Program-made: the position numbers and the translations under genes
The notes under the pieces: model-generated
Database searches by the model: none
Told to the model about the DNA's origin: nothing
What the model saw: only the letters and a program-made list of their open reading frames with translations
Shown here: in pieces, positions 37,524 through 47,344 of the stretch
How positions within the stretch are numbered: position 1 is the first letter of the stretch
Layout: each line of letters begins with the position of its first letter
NCBI GenBank assembly: GCA_002898375.1
Contig: BEIN01000013.1
Span: 20,126 to 84,125, forward strand
DNA from: a bacterium HR37
GTDB taxonomy: Bacteria; Desulfobacterota_D; UBA1144; Nemesobacterales; CSP1-2
Direction of reading: 5' to 3'
Length of the DNA: 64,000 bases

Positions 37524-37567
37524 AAGAAAGATGTTTATACAATTAAGGAGATACTACAATCATTTCA

Positions 37568-38866
37568 ATGAACAGATTAGAGGGATTTAAAAAATTGGGG
37601 GTCTCAGAGAACATACTTGGTGCCTTGAAAAAGAAGGGTTTTTTTAAACCTACAGAGATTCAGGAAAAAACTATACCCATTCTCTTAAGTGGGAAGACAG
37701 ACGTTGTGGCTCAGGCTCAAACTGGGACAGGCAAGACAGCGGCTTTTGGAATCCCACTTGTTGAAAACCTGAAAGAGGGAATAGGCCATGTTCAGGCCCT
37801 TGTTCTTGTTCCAACAAGGGAACTTGCAATTCAGGTTTCCCAGGAGATAAACTCTCTTAAAGGAAGAAAGAAATTGCTTATAGTTCCGATATACGGTGGA
37901 TCCTCCCTGGAGCAACAGTTTAGGTGGTTAAAAACCGGGGTTGATATAGTGGTGGGAACCCCTGGAAGGATTTTGGACCTTATAAGGAGAGGGTGGCTGA
38001 GCCTTGGGCATGTATCTTATTTGGTCCTTGATGAGGCAGATGAGATGTTAAATATGGGGTTTATAGAGGATGTGGAAGAGATTCTCCAAAGTACAAATAA
38101 AGAGAAAAGAACCCTTCTTTTTTCCGCAACAATGCCTCAAAGGATTTTAGGAATTGCAAAGAAATATATGAAAGAGTATGAGTTTATAAGAATAAACAAG
38201 CAGGGTCTTACTGTAAGCTTGACAAATCAGGTTTACTTTGTGCTATCTTCTTCAGAGAAATTTGGGGCCTTGTGCAATCTTATAGATTCAGAAAAGGACT
38301 TTTTTGGGCTTGTATTTTGTAGAACAAAAGCTGATGCGGCAGGAGTTGCAGATAAGCTGGTTAGACGTGGATACTCTGCTGAAGCAATCCATGGGGATGT
38401 ATCCCAATACCAGAGGGAGCGTATACTTGATAGGTTCAGGAAGAAAAGAACCTCTATACTTGTGGCTACCGATGTTGCTGCAAGGGGCATAGATATAATT
38501 GATCTTGCTTGTGTGGTTAACTACAATCTGCCTCAAAACCCGGAGGTTTACCTTCACAGGATAGGAAGAACGGGAAGAGCTGGTAAAAGTGGAACCGCTA
38601 TAACCTTTGTTACGCCTCAGGAGATTAAGAAACTCTATCTCATAAGAGACTTTCTGGGGGCAAGTATAACAAGGGGAAAGCTACCAAAGGCAAGCGGTTC
38701 TCTTGGTCTAGAGAAAAACAGGATTAAAACCTATATTGAAAATTCGGTTAGATTATATAAACACAACGGGTATACCGCATTGGCAAAGGAGCTTCTAGAT
38801 GGAGAAAGTAGGGCTGAAGATGTGGTTGCGGCCCTTTTAAGGTACCTTCTTGAGGAAAGACAATAG
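37568..38866 (+). CDS. DEAD-box ATP-dependent RNA helicase
   Basis: Unwinds RNA duplexes in ribosome assembly or RNA decay. The 432-aa protein shows the full motif set: Q motif around FKPTEIQEKTIP, motif I AQTGTGKTA, Ia PTRELAIQ, II VLDEADEM, III SATMP, IV LVFCRTKADA, V ATDVAARGIDI and VI HRIGRTGRAG. The C-terminal extension after about residue 365 (SVRLYKHNGYTALAKELLDGE) is short. The AAGGAG site sits 17 nt before the ATG, wider than usual; an ATT codon at 37562 would be better placed but is a very rare start. The preceding hairpin leader and the RRM gene suggest cold or stress control. Confidence 0.95.
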   Translation: MNRLEGFKKLGVSENILGALKKKGFFKPTEIQEKTIPILLSGKTDVVAQAQTGTGKTAAFGIPLVENLKEGIGHVQALVLVPTRELAIQVSQEINSLKGRKKLLIVPIYGGSSLEQQFRWLKTGVDIVVGTPGRILDLIRRGWLSLGHVSYLVLDEADEMLNMGFIEDVEEILQSTNKEKRTLLFSATMPQRILGIAKKYMKEYEFIRINKQGLTVSLTNQVYFVLSSSEKFGALCNLIDSEKDFFGLVFCRTKADAAGVADKLVRRGYSAEAIHGDVSQYQRERILDRFRKKRTSILVATDVAARGIDIIDLACVVNYNLPQNPEVYLHRIGRTGRAGKSGTAITFVTPQEIKKLYLIRDFLGASITRGKLPKASGSLGLEKNRIKTYIENSVRLYKHNGYTALAKELLDGESRAEDVVAALLRYLLEERQ

Positions 38867-38886
38867 GCTAGGAGGTGGGGCTTATA

Positions 38887-39366
38887 GTGTCATCTCTAAA
38901 GGACACTAAAGCATTTGGAGAGAATAAAACCGGAGAAGAAGAGCCTTATAAGGGTATTCTTGAGGAGTCTAGCCCTATAATACTGTTTGATGGGGTCTGT
39001 AATTTTTGCTCGTCTATAGTGTTGTTTACAATTAAAAGGGATAAGAACTCTGTCTTTAAATTTGCTCCCCTCCAGTCAAATGCAGGACGGTATCTGCTTA
39101 AACGGTTTAACCTGCCAACTGAGAATCACAATTCGTTTGTTCTGGTTGAGCAGAACAGGTTTTTTATCAAATCCACCGCAGTGCTTCGTGTGGCTAAAAG
39201 GTTAGGGGGGATATGGCCCCTTCTTTACGTATTCATGCTGGTTCCAAAGCCAATAAGGGATTTTATATACGATATTGTGGCAAAAAACAGGTACAGATGG
39301 TTCGGCAGGAAAGAGGAGTGCCTTGTGCCAACACCTGATATAAAAAACAGATTCCTGGATTTTTGA
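38887..39366 (+). CDS. DCC-family (DUF393) thiol-disulfide oxidoreductase-like protein
   Basis: About 159 aa from the GTG at 38887, chosen because GGAGG ends 11 nt upstream; an earlier GTG lies inside that site. The family signature FDGVCNFCSSIV is near residue 36, with the CxxC pair NFCS-type (C-N-F-C). The usual FKFAPLQSNAGRYLL and FIKSTAVLRVAKRLGG segments follow. Many DCC proteins are membrane-associated and of unknown physiological partner. The gene begins 20 nt after the helicase stop and may be co-transcribed. Confidence 0.85.
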   Translation: MSSLKDTKAFGENKTGEEEPYKGILEESSPIILFDGVCNFCSSIVLFTIKRDKNSVFKFAPLQSNAGRYLLKRFNLPTENHNSFVLVEQNRFFIKSTAVLRVAKRLGGIWPLLYVFMLVPKPIRDFIYDIVAKNRYRWFGRKEECLVPTPDIKNRFLDF

Positions 39367-39430
39367 CTTTTGGCATTTTAAAAAATAATATTAAAAACCT
39401 GAGCCAAAAGATAGCAGGAGGATAGGAGAT

Positions 39431-39967
39431 ATGGCCGATTTCAAGGATCGTATTGTAAGGGCTGCCAAATTAGATGCCAGTTTGTACGAGGAAGTTGAGG
39501 CGGATAAGGGTGCTATGGGTCAGGCTGTGGCAGTGGTTATTTTATCAAGTGTGGCTGCAGGTATAGGAAGCATAGCTCAGGGAGGTATAAAGGGTATCGT
39601 AATAGGGACTATTGGAGCACTGATAGGTTGGGTGGTATGGGCTTACCTAGTATTCATTATAGGGACAAAGCTGCTTCCGGTGCCTGAGACAAAAGCTGAT
39701 GTGGGACAGCTACTACGAACCATAGGCTTTTCAAGTTCCCCCGGGTTAATAAGGGTACTTGGATTCATTCCGGGAATAGGAAAGATTATATTCTTCCTAT
39801 CATCAATATGGATGCTTGTTGCAATGGTAATAGCTGTCAGACAGGCTCTGGACTACAGTAGCACATTGCGAGCTTTGGGGGTTTGCGTTATAGGATGGGT
39901 TATTCAGATCCTGGTTTTGACTCTTTTCCTCTATATGGTAGGTGGTGAGCTTCCGAAGGCTTCGTAG
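39431..39967 (+). CDS. Yip1-family integral membrane protein
   Basis: A 178-aa protein with a short soluble N-terminus (DFKDRIVRAAKLDASLYEEVEADKGA region) and about five hydrophobic helices including AVAVVILSSVAAGIGSIAQGG, IGALIGWVVWAYLVFIIGTKLL and IFFLSSIWMLVAMVIAVRQAL. VGQLLRTIGFSSSPGLIRVLGFIPGIG is the conserved Yip1-like middle motif. Function of bacterial members is unknown. A GGAGGATAGGAG site precedes the ATG. Confidence 0.85.
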   Translation: MADFKDRIVRAAKLDASLYEEVEADKGAMGQAVAVVILSSVAAGIGSIAQGGIKGIVIGTIGALIGWVVWAYLVFIIGTKLLPVPETKADVGQLLRTIGFSSSPGLIRVLGFIPGIGKIIFFLSSIWMLVAMVIAVRQALDYSSTLRALGVCVIGWVIQILVLTLFLYMVGGELPKAS

Positions 39968-39997
39968 TAACTCTTATGGCGCAGTAAGGATAGGATC

Positions 39998-41599
39998 CTA
40001 TGCCTTGGCTTTCTTCGTTTTTTTTGCCTCGTCCTTTAACAGTTTATAATCTATGCTGTCAACCAGGGCTTTCCAGCTTGCCTCAACTATGTTTTCTGAA
40101 ACCCCAACTGTGCTCCAGTTACTTTCTCCATCTCCAGATTCGATAAGTACCCTTACCACGGCATCCGTTCCCCTTCCCGTTGAGACAACTCTTACCCTGT
40201 AGTCTTTTAGTTTAACCTCCTTAAGAGATGGGTAGAATTTCTCAAGAGCTTTACGAAGGGCATTATCAAGGGCGTTTACGGGTCCATTTCCTATTGCAGC
40301 TGTGTGTTCCATTACACCGTCTACCTGAACGATAACCGTTGCCTCAGATAGAGGTTCTTCATCGTCTCTGTGTTTCTCAACTATTATTCTTGCTCCTTTG
40401 AGCTCAAAGTGCTTTTTGTATTCTCCAAGGATCTTCCTAACTAGTAACTCAAATGATGCATCAGCTCCTTCAAACTCGTATCCCTGGTTTTCCAGTTTCT
40501 TCAGTTCTCCAAGAATCTTCTGTACCTTCTTATCATTTGGCTCAAGCTCTATTCCTAGTTCTTTTGCCTTGTATACTATGTTGCTTTTCCCGGACAGGTC
40601 AGATACCAGAATGCGCCTTTTGTTCCCTACCACTTCCGGGTTTATATGCTCATAGGTTTCGGCTCTTCTCATAACGGCACTTACATGTAGTCCACCTTTG
40701 TGTGCAAATGCGCTTTCCCCAACAAATGGAAGTTTCTTTATGGGTGGAAGGTTTGTAAGTTCGTGGATAAAGTGGGACACATCGTATAGCCTTCTAAGCT
40801 CTTCATCTGTAATGCACTCTATTCCCAGCTTCAGTTTGAGATTAGGGATTATTGAGCAGAGGTTTGCGTTTCCACACCTTTCCCCGTATCCGTTCATTGT
40901 TCCCTGAACCTGAATAACACCCAGCCTTACCGCATAAAGGGTGTTTGCAACCCCAAGTTCCCCATCGTTGTGGGTGTGAATACCAAGTGGTGGATTTTTC
41001 AGCTTGAGATTTACCTCTCTTATTATGGATTCTATTTCCCATGGAAGTGTCCCACCGTTGGTGTCACAGAGAACAACTACGTCTGCTCCAGCATCTAGAG
41101 CTGCTTTAATAGCTGCTACAGCATACTCCGGATTCCTTTTGTAACCATCGAAGAAGTGCTCTGCATCGAAAAACACCTCTTCAACTCTTTGTTTTAGGTA
41201 GGAAACTGAGTCGTAGATAAGGTCCAGATTTTCCTCAAGTGAGATCTTAAGTGCCTCTTTCACGTGAAAATCCCAGCTTTTGCCAACAATTGTTACAACA
41301 GGGGTTTCGGCTTTAAGCAGTGACTGGATATTTGTATCCTCCTCACAACTTTTCCCTGCCCTTCTTGTGCTTCCAAAAGCAGCCAGCCTAGATTTGTTTA
41401 ACCGTAGCTTCTTTGCTTCTTTAAAGAACCCCTCATCCCTTTCATTAGAGCCAGGCCATCCTCCTTCTATGTAGTGGATTCCAAGCTCATCCAGCTTAGA
41501 GGCTATTCGGAGTTTATCCTGAATTGAAAATGATATGTTCTCACCCTGTGTTCCATCTCTAAGAGTTACATCGTATATCTTAACCTTTCTTTCTTTCAT
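39998..41599 (-). CDS. cimA: (R)-citramalate synthase
   Basis: Condenses acetyl-CoA with pyruvate to citramalate, giving a threonine-independent route to 2-oxobutyrate and isoleucine. The 533-aa protein belongs to the HMGL-like/LeuA superfamily and has the citramalate-type signature [21 protein letters not shown] and [13 protein letters not shown]. It also has metal-binding [16 protein letters not shown], catalytic [12 protein letters not shown] and a C-terminal LeuA dimer/allosteric domain (about 390-520). It is the last gene of the nnrDE-tsaE-lysC-cimA operon, overlapping lysC by 4 nt. The orphan ilvH at 2784 acts later in the same pathway. Confidence 0.95.
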   Translation of the reverse strand: MKERKVKIYDVTLRDGTQGENISFSIQDKLRIASKLDELGIHYIEGGWPGSNERDEGFFKEAKKLRLNKSRLAAFGSTRRAGKSCEEDTNIQSLLKAETPVVTIVGKSWDFHVKEALKISLEENLDLIYDSVSYLKQRVEEVFFDAEHFFDGYKRNPEYAVAAIKAALDAGADVVVLCDTNGGTLPWEIESIIREVNLKLKNPPLGIHTHNDGELGVANTLYAVRLGVIQVQGTMNGYGERCGNANLCSIIPNLKLKLGIECITDEELRRLYDVSHFIHELTNLPPIKKLPFVGESAFAHKGGLHVSAVMRRAETYEHINPEVVGNKRRILVSDLSGKSNIVYKAKELGIELEPNDKKVQKILGELKKLENQGYEFEGADASFELLVRKILGEYKKHFELKGARIIVEKHRDDEEPLSEATVIVQVDGVMEHTAAIGNGPVNALDNALRKALEKFYPSLKEVKLKDYRVRVVSTGRGTDAVVRVLIESGDGESNWSTVGVSENIVEASWKALVDSIDYKLLKDEAKKTKKAKA

Positions 41600-42831
41600 T
41601 TCTCCTCTCCTAAATTAAAGGCATCGTGGATAGCACGTACAGCAAGCTCTGTATATTTTTCATCTATAACGCAGGATACCCTTATTTCTGATGTGCTTAT
41701 CATCATTATGTTTATCCCTTCACGGGCAAGAGTTGAAAACATCTTGGATGCCACTCCAGCATGCGTTTTCATTCCCACCCCAACGAGTGAGACCATTGCT
41801 ATGCGATCGTCAAATGTAACCCCTTTGGCTCCCAGTTCCTTTGCAATATCTTCTGTGATTCTTAGGGCTTTTTTAAAATCGCTTCGGGGAACTGTAAAGG
41901 TCATATCCGTATATCCTTCGGTGCTTACGTTCTGTACTATCATATCCACAACGATACCTTCTTCTCCTAGGGGAGTAAATATCTTTGCTGCTATACCAGG
42001 GCGGTCAGGAACATGGATTACCGTTATCTTAGCCTGGTTTTTATCGTATGTAACTCCGGATATAAGTACGTCTTCCATTTCTGTCATGGTTTCATCCTCC
42101 TCTACTATCCATGTTCCCTCTTCTTCCGGTCTTGAGGTAGGTCGTACATGGATGGGAACACGGAATTTCTTTGCAAATCCAACAGCTCTTGCCTGAAGCA
42201 CCTTTGAGCCAAGGCTTGCCATCTCTAGCATCTCATCATAGGATATCTTTTTTAATTTCCTTGCATTGCTGCATATAGAGGGATCAGTTGTATAGACACC
42301 ATCAACATCATCCTTATAAAGCTCACACACATCTGCCTTTAGTACGGCTGTAAGAGCAACAGCGGTAAGATCAGACCCCCCACGTCCAAGCGTTGTAACG
42401 TTTCCCTCCTCATCGACTCCTTGGAACCCGGCTACAACTACTATCTTTCCTTCTGAAAGGGCTTTTTTGATTTTTTCATCATCGATTTTTACTATCCTTG
42501 CCTTTGAGTAGTTGTTGCTTGTAAGTATCCTTATCTGGTGTCCCTGAAAGGATATTGCATCGTGTCCAAGTGATTTAATCATCATGGCAAGAAGTCCGGA
42601 GGAGACCTGTTCTCCGCTTGAGGTAACAACATCAAGCTCCCTTTCATCGGGTGGATCCATTATAGAACGTGCAAGCTTTATAAGGCGGTCTGTCTCCCCT
42701 GCCATGGCAGAGGCAACTACCAGCACGTCATTTCCCCTTTGTTTTGTCCTTATAACATGCTCTGCAACGTGCCTTATCTTCTCTACGTTTGCAAGGCTTG
42801 TCCCACCATATTTTTGAACGATGAGAGCCAC
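41596..42831 (-). CDS. lysC: Aspartate kinase
   Basis: Phosphorylates aspartate, the entry to lysine, threonine and methionine. The 411-aa protein has the start [19 protein letters not shown] (catalytic Lys in KYGGTS), a [23 protein letters not shown] substrate loop and two C-terminal ACT domains (about 265-405) with [21 protein letters not shown] segments, the usual feedback-control sites. The well-conserved N-terminus fixes the start, so the first 49 nt truly overlap the 3 prime end of tsaE. It ends with a 4-nt overlap with cimA. Confidence 0.96.
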   Translation of the reverse strand: MALIVQKYGGTSLANVEKIRHVAEHVIRTKQRGNDVLVVASAMAGETDRLIKLARSIMDPPDERELDVVTSSGEQVSSGLLAMMIKSLGHDAISFQGHQIRILTSNNYSKARIVKIDDEKIKKALSEGKIVVVAGFQGVDEEGNVTTLGRGGSDLTAVALTAVLKADVCELYKDDVDGVYTTDPSICSNARKLKKISYDEMLEMASLGSKVLQARAVGFAKKFRVPIHVRPTSRPEEEGTWIVEEDETMTEMEDVLISGVTYDKNQAKITVIHVPDRPGIAAKIFTPLGEEGIVVDMIVQNVSTEGYTDMTFTVPRSDFKKALRITEDIAKELGAKGVTFDDRIAMVSLVGVGMKTHAGVASKMFSTLAREGINIMMISTSEIRVSCVIDEKYTELAVRAIHDAFNLGEEK

Positions 42832-43274
42832 TTCTTATCTCCTTCTATCTTGAGTTTTCTTCTTCCAGACTTGGTATCTTCACCCTCCGGTATTTGGATC
42901 TCTACTTTTATGGTGTTATCAGGAAATAGTTCTTCAATCCTGTCTGCCCATTCAACAACCGATACTCCTTTACCAAAAAAGAATTCCTCGTATCCTATTT
43001 CCTCTAGTTCTTCGATGCTTGTGATCCTGTACAGGTCAAAGTGATATAAGGGTAACCTGCCATGATAGGCATTCATTATAACAAAAGTTGGGCTGTTGGG
43101 TTCTTCTTTCACACCAAGTCCTCGTGCAATGCCTTTTACCAAAACTGTTTTTCCTGCTCCAAGCTCTCCCTTGAGGGCAAATATGCTTCCCGGTGTAGCA
43201 AGTTTTCCTATAATCTCTCCTATCTTGATTGTATCTTCTTCTCTTGATACGCAGATACAAAGAAGCTCTGGCAT
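42783..43274 (-). CDS. tsaE: tRNA threonylcarbamoyladenosine biosynthesis ATPase TsaE
   Basis: Component of the t6A37 tRNA modification machinery with TsaB and TsaD. The 163-aa protein carries Walker [22 protein letters not shown], the switch segment [18 protein letters not shown] and the conserved [17 protein letters not shown] is the family C-terminal signature. tsaB and tsaD are not in the window. Its last 49 nt overlap the lysC start, and it starts 3 nt after the nnrDE stop. Confidence 0.94.
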   Translation of the reverse strand: MPELLCICVSREEDTIKIGEIIGKLATPGSIFALKGELGAGKTVLVKGIARGLGVKEEPNSPTFVIMNAYHGRLPLYHFDLYRITSIEELEEIGYEEFFFGKGVSVVEWADRIEELFPDNTIKVEIQIPEGEDTKSGRRKLKIEGDKKWLSSFKNMVGQALQT

Positions 43275-43277
43275 GAA

Positions 43278-44834
43278 TCAATAAACGACATGAAAGAATT
43301 CTTCTGCTCTACCTTCTAGTATCCTTCTAATTGCTTCCGGTAGCGTTTCCCCTACATCGGTTGCTATAATCCCGGCCTCTCCTTTCTTTTCTGCAACCAT
43401 ATCTCCTGCAAGACCATGCAGAAAAACCCCAAGCGTACAGGCATCTTCAGGTTTATACCTTTGGGCAAGAAAGCCACCTATAACCCCTGTAAGTATATCC
43501 CCCATTCCTCCAGAAGCCATACCTGGATTTCCGGTGGGGTTTATAAATGCCTTGCCATAGGGAGTTGCTACAACGGTTCTTGCCCCTTTAAGCACTATGT
43601 AAGCATTATACATAGAGGCAAAATTCATCGCAATGCCAATTCTGTCTTTTTGTATCTCCTCTACTGTCTTTCCGGTAAGCCGTGACATCTCTCCGGGATG
43701 AGGGGTTAGAATTACTGGTACCTTTGTCTCTTTCAGTATATCTGGGTTTCTTGCAACAAGGGTTATCCCATCTGCATCAATTACTATTGGCAAAGAGGAG
43801 TTTCTTAAAATCTCATATAGAAATTCGGCTGTATCATCGGTTGTTGAGATACCAGGACCTATTGCAAGTGCTGTTTTTCTAGCTGACATTATGTTTAGGG
43901 CTACCTCTATTGATTCTCTTCCGAAGGTGTGATTCTTTGTTTCAGGAATGGGCTCTGTCATTGCTTCGGTTATCTTTTCCTCCATGATTGGGTTTAAACT
44001 CTCCGGAATACCGACTGTAACAAGTCCTGTTCCAACTCTTAATGCTCCGATGGCTGTTAGGGTTGCTGCTCCGGTCTTTCCAGGAGAGCCAGCAAGTATA
44101 AAGAGATGTCCATATGTTCCCTTGTGTGTATTTGGATGTCTTGGCTTAAGTATTTTTCCTACGGTATCGTATGTGATTAGTTCAAATGGGATGTCACTTT
44201 CAAGAAACTTTGGGGTAGTAATGTCTGCCACGTATACTTTTCCCGTAAAGTCTATACCTGGGTATATGGCAAATCCAAGTTTGGGAAGAACAAATGTTAC
44301 GGTAATATCGGCTCTTACAGCTGTTCCGAGTGGAAGCCCTGTATCGGTGTTAAGTCCTGATGGTATATCTATAGAGACTCGTGGAACGGGTTGTGAGTTT
44401 ATAAACTCGATTGCCTGTTTATGTATTCCTTCAACCTCTCTGTCAAGTCCGGTTCCAAAAATCGCATCCACTATAACATCTGCCCCTTCATAAACTGAAA
44501 AATCGTTTTTTATCTCTACTATCTTGCCACCGATTTTCTTAAGGATTTCAAAGTTTGTAAGTGCATCTCCTCTGTACTTTGAGGGATCCGAAACCAGATA
44601 AGTTGTAACCTCTAGTCCCTTTGATATCAGGTGTCTTGCTACAACGAATCCATCCCCGCCATTATTTCCACTTCCTGCAAATACAGCAATTTTTCTTGCA
44701 CTAGGGAACTCATTAAGGATTACCTTTGCCACAGCACGTCCTGCATTCTCCATAAGTATTATTCCAAGTATTCCGTATTCCTCTATCGAGATCCTATCTA
44801 TTTCTCTTATGATTTTTCGGGTTGCAAGTTTCAT
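43278..44834 (-). CDS. Bifunctional NAD(P)HX epimerase and ADP-dependent NAD(P)HX dehydratase
   Basis: Repairs hydrated NAD(P)H, important when heat accelerates cofactor damage. The 518-aa protein has the N-terminal epimerase (NnrE, about 1-215) with LMENAGRAVAKVI, FAGSGNNGGDGFVVARHL and DIPSGLNTDTG. The C-terminal ribokinase-like dehydratase (NnrD, about 220-510) has GHLFILAGSPGKTGAA, LTPHPGEMSRLTG and NPGMASGGMGDILTGVIGGFLAQ. First gene of the four-gene operon with tsaE, lysC and cimA. Confidence 0.95.
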   Translation of the reverse strand: MKLATRKIIREIDRISIEEYGILGIILMENAGRAVAKVILNEFPSARKIAVFAGSGNNGGDGFVVARHLISKGLEVTTYLVSDPSKYRGDALTNFEILKKIGGKIVEIKNDFSVYEGADVIVDAIFGTGLDREVEGIHKQAIEFINSQPVPRVSIDIPSGLNTDTGLPLGTAVRADITVTFVLPKLGFAIYPGIDFTGKVYVADITTPKFLESDIPFELITYDTVGKILKPRHPNTHKGTYGHLFILAGSPGKTGAATLTAIGALRVGTGLVTVGIPESLNPIMEEKITEAMTEPIPETKNHTFGRESIEVALNIMSARKTALAIGPGISTTDDTAEFLYEILRNSSLPIVIDADGITLVARNPDILKETKVPVILTPHPGEMSRLTGKTVEEIQKDRIGIAMNFASMYNAYIVLKGARTVVATPYGKAFINPTGNPGMASGGMGDILTGVIGGFLAQRYKPEDACTLGVFLHGLAGDMVAEKKGEAGIIATDVGETLPEAIRRILEGRAEEFFHVVY

Positions 44835-44882
44835 TGTTACAAATAATATACCTTAAAAAGAAAAAATGTTTTAAGCCCCTGC

Positions 44883-45776
44883 TTACTCAAATATCTCCTT
44901 TATCGGTTTTCCATCCCAGTGAGGTGGAGGAGTAATCCCCAGTGCGAAAAGAACGGTAGGGGCGGTATCGTATATAAAGACATTTTTCTCAATTCTGTAT
45001 CCTCTTTTTACTCTGGAGCCAAATGCTATCCACGGTATCTCTACTACCTTCGGGTGAGGTTCTGCGTGGGACTTATGCAATCCTCCATGGTCTGATGTGA
45101 CCACTATTAGTGTATCTTTTAAAAGCCCTATCTCCTCAATCTCAGAGAGTATAAACCCTATGGATGCATCAACAACCTCAAGTGCTTTAAGGTAGTCTTT
45201 GGATTCCCAACCCTCTCTGTGTCCTGTTTTATCGGGTTCGGGAAAGTGAATGAGTGTTAGATTTGGTTTCTCTCTTTCCATGTAAACACAGAAAAGGGAA
45301 GCTATTTCTTTTGAATCAGAGCCTACTTTGAAGTAGTCTACGGTTCCTTTAGGTGCAAGGTACTTGAGTTTTGACTTTCCCACAAACATTGCGGTTTTAA
45401 GATTTTGTTTTTTGGCTATGCTAAATATGGTTTCTTTATCTGTATAACCTAGAACGGGAGTCCAGAAGTTTAGTTTCCAGAAACCAAGTTCTATACCGTA
45501 TTTTCTTGGATCAAGCCCGGTAACAAGGGCTGTATGGGCCTGAAGGGTTATCGGGGGTAGGACAGTTGATGCATTAAGGGTATGGGAACCATACTTTAAA
45601 AGACGGTTTATGTTTTTTAGATTTGCTGTAGAAAGGGAATCGGCTCTTAGCCCATCTACAGTTATGATAATTGAGTGTTTGTAACTTAGAGCACTTACGT
45701 CTTTATTTGAAAAAACCAATAAGAGGGTAAAGAAGATAAAAAGAACTTTAAAAAGACCGATTTTTTGCAGTTTCAC
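44883..45776 (-). CDS. Secreted alkaline-phosphatase-superfamily phosphodiesterase (type I phosphodiesterase-like)
   Basis: A 297-aa metalloenzyme with a signal sequence (KIGLFKVLFIFFTLLLVFSN). Metal-binding elements of the superfamily are visible: IIITVDGLRADSLST near the N-terminus, the nucleophile Thr/Ser region VLPPITLQAHTALVTGL, DKTGHREGW, and VVTSDHGGLHKSHAEPHPKV. It ends with FALGITPPPHWDGKPIKEIF, typical of secreted nucleotide pyrophosphatase/phosphodiesterases. Its ATG overlaps the stop of a 94-aa zinc-type protein gene by 4 nt. The natural substrate is unknown. Confidence 0.85.
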   Translation of the reverse strand: MKLQKIGLFKVLFIFFTLLLVFSNKDVSALSYKHSIIITVDGLRADSLSTANLKNINRLLKYGSHTLNASTVLPPITLQAHTALVTGLDPRKYGIELGFWKLNFWTPVLGYTDKETIFSIAKKQNLKTAMFVGKSKLKYLAPKGTVDYFKVGSDSKEIASLFCVYMEREKPNLTLIHFPEPDKTGHREGWESKDYLKALEVVDASIGFILSEIEEIGLLKDTLIVVTSDHGGLHKSHAEPHPKVVEIPWIAFGSRVKRGYRIEKNVFIYDTAPTVLFALGITPPPHWDGKPIKEIFE

Positions 45777-46057
45777 TTTGCCATTCCTGCATATGCTACA
45801 GGCCGCGTGTCCCCAAAGGTTTTTATAAGGGTGTTTATAAACTCTTCTGCATGTTCCGGACAGAAAAAGTAAGTAAGAGAGGTTCTTCCCCCTATGCTTG
45901 ATATGGATATCATTTCATAGTGTCTGCTGCACAGGTCCTTTTTACACATAGCACACTCTTTTATTGCCTGTCTTTGCCCTTCGTTTGTACATCGAACCCC
46001 ATTTTCATCTACGTAATCGCACTCAAAAACCTCTATGGTTACGGTTTTTTTGGACAT
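45773..46057 (-). CDS. Small cysteine-rich, probably zinc-binding protein (94 aa)
   Basis: A soluble 94-aa protein with no signal peptide. It has cysteines at CDYVDENGVRC, then CAMCKKDLCSRHYE, then YFFCPEHAE. The spacing (CxxC, CxxH and a final CxxH) implies one or two bound zinc ions in a treble-clef or B-box-like fold. Such motifs often mediate protein or nucleic-acid contacts. It is translationally coupled to the secreted phosphodiesterase downstream, although one is cytosolic and the other exported. Family not recognised. Confidence 0.7.
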   Translation of the reverse strand: MSKKTVTIEVFECDYVDENGVRCTNEGQRQAIKECAMCKKDLCSRHYEMISISSIGGRTSLTYFFCPEHAEEFINTLIKTFGDTRPVAYAGMAK

Positions 46058-46168
46058 GTTGGTTCCCCCTTATTGTTTGTGCGGTTGGCAAATTACATCT
46101 CTCCAATTAAACTAAATTTGGTATAACAAGTCAAGATAGGTTTGGTGTGTTATATCAGGACTTAAGAG

Positions 46169-46813
46169 ATGGGAAAGAAACGGGCCGTTCTCTTTGATTT
46201 TGATGGAACCTTGGCAGACTCTATCGGTATCTGGATAGAGGTTGTAGAACAATTGCTTAAGGAGGGAATGGGTCTTAAGGAAACGGTAAGTAGGGATGAA
46301 CTGGTAGGGCTCCGTAAAGAGGGAATCTATCATGCTGTAAAAAAGATGGGTATACCTTTTTACGATCTGCTTCGCTTGGTCTATAGGGGTAGGCAGAGCT
46401 TTTGTAAAAGGATAGATGAGGTTGCCCCTGTAAGGGGAATCTCTGACTTAATTCACTGGTTAAAAAGAGAAAACTATCTGGTAGGGGTTGTAACTTCAAA
46501 TTCAGCTGAGTGTGTAAGACGGTTCTTGTTAAAAAACAACATGGATGTATTTGATTTTATGCGTTGTGGTGTTGATCTCTTTGGTAAGAAGAGGGTGTTA
46601 GAAGGTGCGGTGAGAAAACTTGGTCTGGATAGAAATGAGGTTATATATGTTGGGGATGAAATAAGGGATATTGAAGCGGCAAAAGATACTGGTATAAAAG
46701 TCATTGCGGTTACGTGGGGCTTTAATACCGAAGATGCGTTATGTAGGTTTAACCCAGACTATATTGCCAGAGATCCCCGTGATATCCGTTTAATTGTATC
46801 CAAGCTGAACTGA
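46169..46813 (+). CDS. HAD-superfamily hydrolase (phosphoglycolate phosphatase-like)
   Basis: A 214-aa HAD phosphatase: motif I FDFDGTLADS with nucleophile Asp, a helical cap (about 18-85), motif II VVTSNS, motif III lysine in FGKKRVLEGAVRKLG, and motif IV VYVGDEIRDIEAAKDTGI. This matches the Gph/PpaX subgroup, which hydrolyses 2-phosphoglycolate or pyrophosphate, but the subgroup is broad and substrate cannot be fixed. Monocistronic, divergent from the zinc-type protein gene. Confidence 0.9.
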   Translation: MGKKRAVLFDFDGTLADSIGIWIEVVEQLLKEGMGLKETVSRDELVGLRKEGIYHAVKKMGIPFYDLLRLVYRGRQSFCKRIDEVAPVRGISDLIHWLKRENYLVGVVTSNSAECVRRFLLKNNMDVFDFMRCGVDLFGKKRVLEGAVRKLGLDRNEVIYVGDEIRDIEAAKDTGIKVIAVTWGFNTEDALCRFNPDYIARDPRDIRLIVSKLN

Positions 46814-46911
46814 TTTGCATTTTTTTGTTTTTTATATAAAGTTTTTAGAAGTCCTATTTGGTTTTCAAATAACATCTAGATAAGTACCGTGAGTTAACAG
46901 GTGGTGTGGTT

Positions 46912-47343
46912 ATGTCTGCAGGCGGTTCTGACTACGAGGAGGTTTTAAAGGCAAATGAGAGATTTTACAGGGCCCTTGGAACAAGGGACCTAGAGCTAAT
47001 GGAGTCGGTATGGGTAAAGGATGAGAGAGCAAGTTGTGTTCACCCAGGGTGGGTTATGCTTAGAGGATGGGAGGCTATAAGGCAGAGTTGGGAGAGCGTT
47101 TTTGATCCTCTTGATCAGGTAGAGATTACCTTATCCAACATTACCGTGGATATAAAAGGAGAAGTTGCCTGGGTTACCTGTATTCAGCAACTTGTATATG
47201 TAAACAGAAATCCGATAATGATAAACGTGGCACAATCAACAAATATTTTTGAAAAGCATGAGTCTGGCTGGCTTATGGTTCTTCATCATGCCTCTCCCAT
47301 ACCTCTTACACGCTATGAACTGCCTGAGACGAACCTGCAATAG
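46912..47343 (+). CDS. SnoaL/NTF2-like small protein (DUF4440-type)
   Basis: The ATG at 46912 is preferred since AGGTGG lies 6 nt upstream. The 143-aa protein has the NTF2-like pattern VLKANERFYRALGTRDLELMESVWVKDERASCVHPGW (helices then strand), a middle VEITLSNITVDIKGEVAWVTCIQQLVY and a closing WLMVLHHASPIP. The RASCVHPGW segment is shared by a group of uncharacterised bacterial proteins, some annotated as ketosteroid-isomerase-like. Enzymatic role unknown. It ends 1 nt before the convergent aldo/keto reductase gene. Confidence 0.85.
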   Translation: MSAGGSDYEEVLKANERFYRALGTRDLELMESVWVKDERASCVHPGWVMLRGWEAIRQSWESVFDPLDQVEITLSNITVDIKGEVAWVTCIQQLVYVNRNPIMINVAQSTNIFEKHESGWLMVLHHASPIPLTRYELPETNLQ

Positions 47344-47344
47344 T

